Assembly: GCA_934129785.1 (NCBI GenBank)
Contig: CAKOWW010000003.1
Coordinates: 38,634 to 102,633, forward strand
From: an uncultured Clostridia bacterium
Lineage (GTDB): Bacteria > Bacillota > Clostridia > TANB77 > CAG-508
Direction: 5' to 3'
DNA: 64,000 bases
Below, in pieces: positions 56,692 to 64,000 of this stretch. Every line of letters starts with the position of its first letter. Position 1 is the first letter of the stretch. The notes under the pieces are model-generated. The model did no database searches. It was not told the DNA's origin and saw only the letters and a list, made by a program, of their open reading frames with translations. The position numbers were made by a program, and so were the translations under genes.

Positions 56692-59478
56692 GTGGATAAA
56701 GAGCAAAATCAAGCCGAAGAAAACACAACTAAAATAAAAGATAATTTAGAGCAAAAAGAAAAGAAACATAAAAAAGATAGAACAAGAATGTTTTTAGTTT
56801 TAGCATTTTTAATATTGTTTGCAGGGATAAGCTATATAGTATTAAGAGGAAGCTATTTAGAATACCTAGAATTAGGTCAAAAATATGTTAATGTATTTTT
56901 AACAAATTTAAAATATAGATACACAATAATGGTAGTGAATTTTGTGGTTTTATATTTAATATTATACTTAACAAATAGAGGAATCAAAAAAGGACTAAAG
57001 CCATTTTTTGAAAAAGAAAAAAAGACAATGCCGAAACTTCCAAATAAGTCTTTATCACTTGTAATATCAGCAATTGTAAGCTTTGTAGTATCATCAATGT
57101 TAACACAAAAATTAATGCTAATAATGAGTGGAGTATCATTTGGAGTACAAGACCCATTATTTGGACTAGATATAGCATATTATGTATTTCAAAAACCAGT
57201 GCTAGAATTATTTACATTTTACTTTATAGCTTTATTTGTGGGATTATCAATATATATGGCATTGTATTATATAATAGTATTTAATAGATACTTTGATGGT
57301 GTAGAAGGAACAATGCTAAAAGAAAGCCTGTTTATGAAAAAGTTAACAAGAAATATATTACTAGTAATAATAGGAGTAGCAGTACTTACAGTATTAAACA
57401 CACAAAGTATGATGTTTGGAAAAATAATAACAATAAATGAAAACACAGACATCATTGGTGCAGGAAAGACAGAAGCTACAGTAAAATTATGGGGATATAT
57501 AATATTTGCATTTGTAATTATAATATTTGCATATAGAGCTTTAAAATACTTCAAACAAGGAAAAACAGGCAAAGTACTTAAAAACTTAGCAATAATACCA
57601 GGATATTTAGTAGCACTATTTATAGTAATGATGTCATTTGACTTATTATATGTTAATTCAAATGAATTAGATAAAGAAAAAGAATATATAGCAGAAAATA
57701 TAAAAAATACAAAAAATGCGTATGACATAAATATAGAAGAATCAAATGTAGAAGATTCAGGAACAATAACCCATAGTGAAGTAGAAGAAAACAATAATAT
57801 AATAAATAATATACCAATAGTAAGTAAAGATTCAGTGTTAAAAACATTAGAAGACAATCAAACAGTAACAGGACATTTCTTATATCCAAATGTAAATATG
57901 GCAAAATATAAAATAAATGGAAAAGACCAATTAGTTTATTTAGCACCAAGAGAAATAGCAAGTACAGGAAGAACATATAATAACAAAACATATGAATACA
58001 CACATGGAAATGGAGAAATAATAACATCTGCAACACAAATAAATCAAACAGGAAATGTACAATACATTCAAAAAGACATAGCAGGAGCAGATGAACAAAT
58101 AAATATTACAAAACCACAAATATATTTTGGAACAGAAACAACAGAAACAATAGCAATAAACACAAAAAACAAACAAGAATATGATTACACTGATGAAAAT
58201 GGAACAGATTATACATCACAATATAATGGACAAGCAGGATTGAAATTAGGATTTTTAGATAGACTAATATTAGGAATATCAAAAGGAGATATAAATTTAG
58301 CATTTTCAACTCAAATAACAGGTGAAAGCAAAATTTTAATAAACAGAGAAGTAACAAAAAGAGCAAAAAAAGCATTGCCATATTTAATTTATGATGAAAA
58401 TCCATATACAGTTGTAACAAATGAAGGAAAAATTGTATGGGTAGTAGATGCATATACAACAACAAACTGTTATCCATATTCACAATATACAAGCATAGAA
58501 CATGATGGAATAAAAGAGAAAATAAATTATATAAGAAACTCCGTTAAAGTAATAATAGATGCATATGATGGAACAATGACATATTACATAACAGATAGAA
58601 CAGACCCAATAGCAATGGCATATAGAAATACATATCCAGATTTATTTACAAGTTTAGATGAACAAATTCCAGAAGATATTTCAGAACATATTGTATATCC
58701 AGAGTTCTTATATAATGTACAAGCAAAAGTATTAAAAATATATCATAATGTAAAACCAGATGTATTATATAGAGCAGATGATGTATGGGATATAGCAAAA
58801 TATAATAGCTCAAAATCAACAAAATCAACAGGAACTTATATGAAACCATATTACACAATGGTAAAAACAAGCGATGGAGATCAACTTGGATTAGTTCAAT
58901 TATATACACCTGATGAAAAACAAAATATAAGAGCATATTTAGTTGGAAACACAAAAAATGGTGAAAACAAATTAAAATTATATAAATTTTCATCAGATAG
59001 CAATATTGTAGGCCCAATGCAATTAGATAAGCAAATAGAAGAAGATGAAACAATATCAGCTGAATTAGAGTCTTTAAATGTAACAGGGACAAAGCTTACA
59101 AAACAAATGATAGCAGTTCCAATAAATAATACATTATTATATGTAGAGCCAGTATATCAAACAATGCTTAATGAATCTGAAGTGCCACTATTAAAGAAAG
59201 TAATAGTAGCTTCAGGTAATAAAGTTGCAATAGGTGATGATTTGCCAAAAGCATTAACAAACCTTCAATCAAAATATGCAGTTGATATCGAAGTTGAGAA
59301 TACAGATGATGTTGAAGGATTAATAGAAGCAATAATAAAAGCTAACAAAAATTTAGACGAATCAAATCAAAACAATGATTGGGAAATGATGGGTAAAGAT
59401 GTAAAAAAACTACAAGATTTAATAACATCTTTGGAAAAAGTAAAACAAAAAGAAGATAAAAAATTAGAGCAACAATAA
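56692..59478 (+). CDS. UPF0182 family membrane protein
   Basis: 928 residues. Seven or so hydrophobic helices in the first 310 residues, with the family blocks DPLFGLDIAYYVFQKPVLELFTFYF, and a large extracellular part with NPYTVVTNEGKIVWVVDAYTTTNCYPYS, YDGTMTYYITDRTDP and YMKPYYTMVK. UPF0182 (COG1615) has no agreed function. A hydrophilic Lys/Glu N-terminus precedes the first helix. GTG start at 56692 after AAAGGAGGAAG. Confidence 0.88.
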   Translation: MDKEQNQAEENTTKIKDNLEQKEKKHKKDRTRMFLVLAFLILFAGISYIVLRGSYLEYLELGQKYVNVFLTNLKYRYTIMVVNFVVLYLILYLTNRGIKKGLKPFFEKEKKTMPKLPNKSLSLVISAIVSFVVSSMLTQKLMLIMSGVSFGVQDPLFGLDIAYYVFQKPVLELFTFYFIALFVGLSIYMALYYIIVFNRYFDGVEGTMLKESLFMKKLTRNILLVIIGVAVLTVLNTQSMMFGKIITINENTDIIGAGKTEATVKLWGYIIFAFVIIIFAYRALKYFKQGKTGKVLKNLAIIPGYLVALFIVMMSFDLLYVNSNELDKEKEYIAENIKNTKNAYDINIEESNVEDSGTITHSEVEENNNIINNIPIVSKDSVLKTLEDNQTVTGHFLYPNVNMAKYKINGKDQLVYLAPREIASTGRTYNNKTYEYTHGNGEIITSATQINQTGNVQYIQKDIAGADEQINITKPQIYFGTETTETIAINTKNKQEYDYTDENGTDYTSQYNGQAGLKLGFLDRLILGISKGDINLAFSTQITGESKILINREVTKRAKKALPYLIYDENPYTVVTNEGKIVWVVDAYTTTNCYPYSQYTSIEHDGIKEKINYIRNSVKVIIDAYDGTMTYYITDRTDPIAMAYRNTYPDLFTSLDEQIPEDISEHIVYPEFLYNVQAKVLKIYHNVKPDVLYRADDVWDIAKYNSSKSTKSTGTYMKPYYTMVKTSDGDQLGLVQLYTPDEKQNIRAYLVGNTKNGENKLKLYKFSSDSNIVGPMQLDKQIEEDETISAELESLNVTGTKLTKQMIAVPINNTLLYVEPVYQTMLNESEVPLLKKVIVASGNKVAIGDDLPKALTNLQSKYAVDIEVENTDDVEGLIEAIIKANKNLDESNQNNDWEMMGKDVKKLQDLITSLEKVKQKEDKKLEQQ

Positions 59479-59485
59479 AATGATG

Positions 59486-59515
59486 AAAAACCGCTGTAAT
59501 AACAGTGGTTTTTTT
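59486..59515 (+). terminator. Terminator of the UPF0182 gene
   Basis: AAAAACCGCTGT / ACAGTGGTTTTT stem and T-run. Confidence 0.8.
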
Positions 59516-59580
59516 ACACAATATCTTAAAATCAGATATGTTTCTAGGCAGACTGGGGCAACCTATTTGTGAAATAAAGT

Positions 59581-59649
59581 TCATTTGCAAATGGTTATGA
59601 TATTGGATATATAATATTTGGAATAGAAGATGGAACAAATAAAAAGTGA
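59581..59649 (+). pseudogene. AlbA_2 (Schlafen-type) domain fragment
   Basis: 23 codons reading SFANGYDIGYIIFGIEDGTN, the core of the AlbA_2 ATP-binding motif (usually VSFANTDGGYIIFGVEDG), then a stop. Nothing of the rest of the gene is left and a stop precedes it. Confidence 0.6.
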
Positions 59650-59890
59650 ATACAAGCAAAAAGAATTTGATATAGAATGGAAATATAAAAACAAAATTAA
59701 AGGTTTAGAAAAAGAGAACAGTAGATTAAATAAAATAATAGATAAATTCTATGAAACTATTGATAAATTCATACATTGGATTTGCAAAAAGTTTGGTATG
59801 TGTGCAGAAGATAACTTAATTAGAGATTTTCAAAAAGAAACAAATACATTTTTAGATGCAGAAAAAACTTGTAAAGGAGAAACAAGATAA
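59630..59890 (+). pseudogene. C-terminal remnant resembling a Mob/Pre relaxase
   Basis: 86-codon frame: coiled coil KNKIKGLEKENSRLNKIIDKF, then IDKFIHWICKKFGMCAEDNLIRDFQKETNTFLDAEK, which resembles the extreme C-terminus of plasmid mobilisation (Mob_Pre-like) proteins. No catalytic part, no RBS. Overlaps the AlbA_2 fragment, so this is mobile-element debris. Identity tentative. Confidence 0.45.
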
Positions 59891-60001
59891 GGGATTAGAG
59901 ATGGAAAGATAACAAAATAAACATAATGCATTTACAAATTACAATAAAAGTGATATAATTGCATAAGTTTTATACAAAGAAAACAATCAGGAGTTGAAAA
60001 T

Positions 60002-62035
60002 GTGAATAGTAGTAAAGTATTAACAAGAGAACTATTAGATTTAAAAGTTAAAGTAATGATACAAAAAATCGATAATTTATATTTGATATGCAACATGTTA
60101 TTTACTAACTCTGAAGCTAGAGAAGTTAAAACTTTAGAGGTAATAAAAGAACAATATTTTCAGATGTACAATAAACTTATCGAAACAGGACAATATGAAA
60201 AATATAAAGAAGTTGAAGATATAATTATTAAGGAAATTGCTAAAGTAGAATTAAATATAGACCAATATATCTATAATACAGTTCAAAGTTGTGGAGAAAT
60301 AATAAAAAGTAATATGGATATTATATGTAAATCAGAAAACTATCAAAGCTTTAGCAATTTAGAACAAGAAATACAACATATAGAAACATTAAAACGAGTA
60401 CCTAAATTATATAGTCCATATATTAGCAAAAACGAAATAGAAAGATTATATAAGGACATAAGTATATTAAAGTTTAATGTTTTATGGAGAAGTCAAGTAG
60501 AACATCTAATATATGGAAGTATTCAAAAAAGTAGTACTTTAATGCAATATAATAGTCAAGAAGAAAGAAAATATTTTATAGAACAGTTAGAAGAAAAAAT
60601 GAAATCACTAACAATTCCAGAAGTGGAATCTATAGAAAATGATGAAATATTAAGAGTTGAGCCAGCAACAATATTAAAAGATAATAATTTATTAGAAAGA
60701 TTAATAATAATTGATATGAAAAAAAATCCATATAATTATATTAATTTAGTAAAGGCTAAAGTTTTTAATGCACATTTATGTAATATTGCAAATAATCCAT
60801 TTGAACAGGAAGCTTTTTTTACAGAAGTAGAATGGAAATATGGTAGAAAGAAAGAGACAGCAACATTAAAAGCCAATAAAGTTAATTTCTCTTTATTAAG
60901 TGCAATACTTAAAGGAGTAATAACAGATGAGAATATAAGCATTATAGAATGTGAAAACTTGTATAAAAAGTTTGGATTTAAATGTAGACCAATAATAACT
61001 AATGATGGACAAAAATGTGTAGAAATAATTTACAATAGGGTAAAAGGCTCAAAAGAATATGAAAAAACTATAAAAGAAAGTAAAAAAGAAAGTAAAAAAG
61101 GTAAAGAGAGAAGATATTGCAAGATAGATTTTGAGGGGTTAGTATATGATTTTGATGATGATTTAATAGGACAAATCATTGATAATGTTCATGAATATGA
61201 GAATAATATAAGGGACTTATTAGATCAAAGAAAAGTGAAAACAAATTTTAAAATAATGAAAAGAAAATTTTATGCTAAAAAGAGGAAAGAAAAAGTAAAA
61301 GAAGAAGGCATTATAACCAAAGATATAGACATAATTGTATTATTGCTTCAAGATATAATAACAAATAATAGAAGTAGAATAAGAGTACTAAAAGAAAAAT
61401 TAGAAGAAGTAAAGTTAAAAGAAGAAAAGTCAAAAGAAGAAAAGTCAAAAAAGGGACCAAAAGTTTGGGTTGGGTCTCATAAATATACATATAAATTTGA
61501 AATAGAAAGATATGAAGAAAAAATAAAAAGCGAAGAAAATAGAATAAAAGAGTTAGAACGATTAAAAAACAAAAATGGGCAATTTACATTAGAAGAAACA
61601 AAAAATTTATTATTAATAATTAATTCCGTTTATAAAGAACTAAATATTAGATATAATGAGTGGAATTTGTTACCACTAGAGGATATGAGTAGTTGCAATA
61701 GTAGTAATAAAGTATATTTAGCACCAACACCAGAAGAAAGGAGAATAGAATACATAGAAGTAAGTCATAGTTTTCTATATGGCTCTGAATATGAAGATAT
61801 ATGTTATTATAAAAGAGATTTACAACCATTGTGGAAAAAATATCAATGGGAATTTAAAGCTTTAGACATAGATGTAAAAAAATATAGTCGAGATCATGAA
61901 AGTATACCACACTTTGAAATATGTGTAAGTTTAGATGATATATCAGAGTTACCTATTGATTATGAAAAAGTGAAGATCTTAACAAAAGAAGAATTACAAG
62001 AAATTATAGAAAGAGAAGAAGGGAATGAAAGATAA
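60002..62035 (+). CDS. Unrecognised 677-residue protein coupled to a TelA-like gene
   Basis: Soluble and mostly helical. No Walker, HEPN or nuclease motif that I can name. Features: helical N-terminus to residue 200, a middle region with NNPFEQEAFFTEVEWKYGRKKETATLKANKV, a coiled coil rich in Lys/Glu (around residues 455-525) containing two copies of EEKSK, and an acidic C-terminus. GTG start 60002 after CAGGAGTTGAAAAT. Its stop overlaps the next start by one base (TAATG), so the two products probably act together. Confidence 0.6.
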   Translation: MNSSKVLTRELLDLKVKVMIQKIDNLYLICNMLFTNSEAREVKTLEVIKEQYFQMYNKLIETGQYEKYKEVEDIIIKEIAKVELNIDQYIYNTVQSCGEIIKSNMDIICKSENYQSFSNLEQEIQHIETLKRVPKLYSPYISKNEIERLYKDISILKFNVLWRSQVEHLIYGSIQKSSTLMQYNSQEERKYFIEQLEEKMKSLTIPEVESIENDEILRVEPATILKDNNLLERLIIIDMKKNPYNYINLVKAKVFNAHLCNIANNPFEQEAFFTEVEWKYGRKKETATLKANKVNFSLLSAILKGVITDENISIIECENLYKKFGFKCRPIITNDGQKCVEIIYNRVKGSKEYEKTIKESKKESKKGKERRYCKIDFEGLVYDFDDDLIGQIIDNVHEYENNIRDLLDQRKVKTNFKIMKRKFYAKKRKEKVKEEGIITKDIDIIVLLLQDIITNNRSRIRVLKEKLEEVKLKEEKSKEEKSKKGPKVWVGSHKYTYKFEIERYEEKIKSEENRIKELERLKNKNGQFTLEETKNLLLIINSVYKELNIRYNEWNLLPLEDMSSCNSSNKVYLAPTPEERRIEYIEVSHSFLYGSEYEDICYYKRDLQPLWKKYQWEFKALDIDVKKYSRDHESIPHFEICVSLDDISELPIDYEKVKILTKEELQEIIEREEGNER

Positions 62036-63225
62036 TGAATGAAGTAAAAACAAACAATTCAAATGCTGAACTAATGACAAATTTAAGAGAACAAGTAAAT
62101 ACACAGATGTCCACATTAACTACAAAGATACCAACTTATTCGGAATTATCTGAAGAAGGAAAGAAAATAGTTAATGAGTATATTTCGACAATTGACATAC
62201 ATAATGCTCAAACAATAGATGAATTTGGAAAGAATGAAACAGAAAAAATATACAAAGAGTTAGATGTGTTAATAGGAACATTAAAAACACATGATACAAG
62301 TATAGAAGATATGTTTACTGAATTAATGATGTCAATTGATGAAAATAGTGAACCAGAGGGAGAAAAATTCATAGATTTATTGACAAAATCACCTTTAACA
62401 GCTTTAAAAAGTCTAAAAGATAGACCAAAAAGAATGTTGGCAAATGCAAGATATAGAAGGTCAAAAGTTTTAACCAATATAGATGTAATTCAAGAAAAAT
62501 TAGAAAGCATAAGAAATGAATTAAGAACTAATGCAGGAAAATTAGAAATTATGGCTCAAAATTCAGTAGAACAATATGTTAATACGCAATATCAAATTGT
62601 TGCTTTACAAGAAGTATTAAGAAAATTACAAGAAGAAAGAGCAAGAGAAACAGAATTAGTAGAAAAAACTTTTTCACAAATAGACAAAAATTTACAATTG
62701 GTTGGAGTAGAAAAGAAAATTGGCAGAAAGATAGATAATTGTAGAGGTGTCAGTGTAAATGCAGCAACTAAAGCAATAATGTCAAGATTGTTAGCACAAC
62801 ACAATGAAGAACTTGCAAGTGATTATGATCAAGATTTATCAAGTTTACTACCAGAATTAAAGGGCATTGTTGTAACAGCTGAAGCTAATGATTCTTTGAT
62901 ACAAGCAGTAGATGTACATAATCAATTTGTAGACAGAATGAATGAAATGTTAAGAACGGAAAGTGAACGCTCTAAACAAGCAATTGAAAAAGTTCAAAAT
63001 ATTTCTAGTGGAAGTGCTATTGATGTTGAAACAGCAAAAGTTTTAACTAGCAATGTATTAGAAGTAGTAACTTCTTTAAAAGCAGTTCAAGATGCTGGCA
63101 GACCAACAAATGAAGCTTTTACAGAAATATTAGACGATTTTAGAAGTAAATTGACTAGAGAATTAGAAGGAAATATTAGACAAGATATTAACAAAAATGA
63201 TACTAAAAATATTGAAGAAAGATAG
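62035..63225 (+). CDS. TelA-like (toxic anion resistance family) protein
   Basis: 396 residues, helical throughout. The central coiled region (QYQIVALQEVLRKLQEERARETELVEKTFSQIDKNLQ) and C-terminal helices (VNAATKAIMSRLLAQHNEEL, VLTSNVLEVVTSLKAVQDAG) are arranged like TelA/KlaA proteins, which accompany tellurite and phage/bacteriocin resistance genes. Assignment is by architecture and weak. Coupled to the preceding unknown gene; no Ter genes nearby. Confidence 0.5.
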   Translation: MNEVKTNNSNAELMTNLREQVNTQMSTLTTKIPTYSELSEEGKKIVNEYISTIDIHNAQTIDEFGKNETEKIYKELDVLIGTLKTHDTSIEDMFTELMMSIDENSEPEGEKFIDLLTKSPLTALKSLKDRPKRMLANARYRRSKVLTNIDVIQEKLESIRNELRTNAGKLEIMAQNSVEQYVNTQYQIVALQEVLRKLQEERARETELVEKTFSQIDKNLQLVGVEKKIGRKIDNCRGVSVNAATKAIMSRLLAQHNEELASDYDQDLSSLLPELKGIVVTAEANDSLIQAVDVHNQFVDRMNEMLRTESERSKQAIEKVQNISSGSAIDVETAKVLTSNVLEVVTSLKAVQDAGRPTNEAFTEILDDFRSKLTRELEGNIRQDINKNDTKNIEER

Positions 63226-63280
63226 AAAAATAAAAAGACAACTAGGTTGTTAGTGAGAGTATAGAAAAAGTTGTGTAAAT

Positions 63281-63325
63281 AAATCCTTCCGTGATAAAAT
63301 AAAAAATATCAAGGAGGGATTTTTT
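63281..63325 (+). promoter_or_regulatory. Hairpin masking the transposase ribosome binding site
   Basis: AAATCCTTCCGTGATA and TATCAAGGAGGGATTT pair, so AAGGAGGG is buried in a stem. Such hairpins limit transposase translation from read-through transcripts. Likely near the left end of the IS. Confidence 0.5.
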
Positions 63326-63327
63326 CT

Positions 63328-63919
63328 ATGGGTAAAAAAGTAGAAAAAGAAAAAAATGAATTAGTAGAAGAATTTTTTAGAAGGAATGATCCAAAGAACA
63401 TTAAATCAAGGAATGATATGTATGCAGCATGGAAAGATTTCTTTGCTCCTGCTTTTCAACAACTGTTAGATGCAGAAATGGAAGCAAAACTTGGTTATGC
63501 AAAAAATGAAAGGACAGATAAGGAAAACTATCGAAATGGATATTACCCAGAAAGAACTGTAGCTACAGAAATGGGAGATATTCCAATAAAGGTACCAAGA
63601 AATAGAAAAGGAGAAATTGATTCAGAGTTAGTGCCTAAATACTCTAGAACAGTAAATGAATTTGACGAAAAAGTAATAGCACTGTATGCTTTAGGATTAT
63701 CCGATAAAGACATACAAGAACAGATAAAGAAAATATTTGGATGTAATCTTTCACCAGATATGATAAGTGATATAACAGACAAAATAATATCAGAAATCCA
63801 AGAATGGCAAAAAAAAACTAGAAAATGTTTATCCTATCGTATTCATAGATGCAACACATTTCCATGTTCGTGATTCAGTAATCTTTGTAAAAAAATTCAC
63901 AAAAACAGTTGAAAAATAA
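63328..63919 (+). pseudogene. IS256-family (mutator-type) transposase, frameshifted and truncated
   Basis: N-terminal 40 percent of an IS256-type DDE transposase: KNIKSRNDMYAAWKDFFAPAFQQLLDAEMEAKLGY, KVPRNRKGEIDSELVPKYSRTVNEFDEKVIALYALGLS. The frame breaks in a run of nine A (63809-63817); dropping one A restores LENVYPIVFIDATHFHVRDS, with the first catalytic Asp, but TAA follows at about 63917 and the remainder of the family is absent before the window end. The break is at a homopolymer, unlike the CGG sites. Internal deletion is likely, because AT-rich sequence unrelated to transposase follows. Confidence 0.8.
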
Positions 63920-64000
63920 TTTGAATTATGTTAATATTAAACAAGTGTTATTTAGACACTTTATTTTTTCGAATGGCAATTCAGCCAAAATTTCCAAAAA

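Noticed and set aside
63809..63817. IS256 transposase break as another recoding site
   Set aside because: It is in a nine-A run, not at CGG, and the gene is truncated anyway; treated as decay or homopolymer error.

Overview
The window is 64 kb of very AT-rich, gene-dense DNA. Arginine is written almost only as AGA, isoleucine mostly as ATA, and most genes carry strong AGGAGG-type ribosome binding sites. Gene content points to an uncultured, spore-forming, low-GC Firmicute of the Clostridia: a bofA/yaaL pair, a pdaA-like deacetylase, yqfC/yqfD, spoVT, DUF4364, DUF3048, class III fructose bisphosphatase, UPF0182 and an Agr-type peptide system. The taxon is inferred; no rRNA is present.

Layout. 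1-3.9 kb: cdaA (cut at the window edge), truA, a DUF2651-like membrane protein, a tandemly duplicated small gene with its own promoter and terminator, and a metal exporter. 3.9-9.9 kb: an orphan VirD4/TraG-like coupling ATPase, yaaL-bofA, glmS behind a glmS ribozyme, and mtnN. 10-19 kb is accessory: an Rpn nuclease, an Ord-like dehydrogenase, a tRNA-Met with a displaced 3' copy (integration scar), agrB and a very short agrD, an Rpn pseudogene, a pilin-lectin surface protein, and the agrC/agrA two-component pair. 19-27.4 kb: sporulation genes with ybeY, an unrecognised 400-residue protein, DUF3048, ylbF-like, a nested palindrome, DUF4364 and ldh. 27.4-43.9 kb: the S10-spc-alpha ribosomal superoperon (rpsJ to rplQ), including secY, adk, map, infA, rpmJ and rpoA; rpmD is missing. 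44-59.5 kb: recD2, comFC, a KAP NTPase, fbp, spoVT, groES-groEL, tRNA-Thr, ftsY and UPF0182. 59.5-64 kb: debris of mobile genes (relaxase tail, AlbA_2 fragment, decayed IS256-type transposase) around a translationally coupled pair, one unknown and one TelA-like.

Main observation. Four genes (truA, a pilin-lectin protein, recD2, a KAP NTPase) are each interrupted exactly once. Every interruption is an in-frame CGG codon where the conserved protein resumes in the +1 frame, so that C is skipped and GGA or GGG is read as a glycine. Three of the four glycines are in conserved motifs (TruA next to the catalytic Asp loop, RecD2 HKAQGSEF, KAP Walker A GSGKT). By hand scan, CGG is never used in frame in any intact conserved gene here; the only other in-frame CGG is in an atypical orphan gene at 44.4 kb. 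This suggests CGG is not normally decoded as arginine and instead drives +1 recoding (CGGR read as Gly).

Other points of interest are the split Agr system, several structured intergenic regions inside the ribosomal operon, and the lectin-like C-terminus of the pilin protein, which resembles targets of diversity-generating retroelements.
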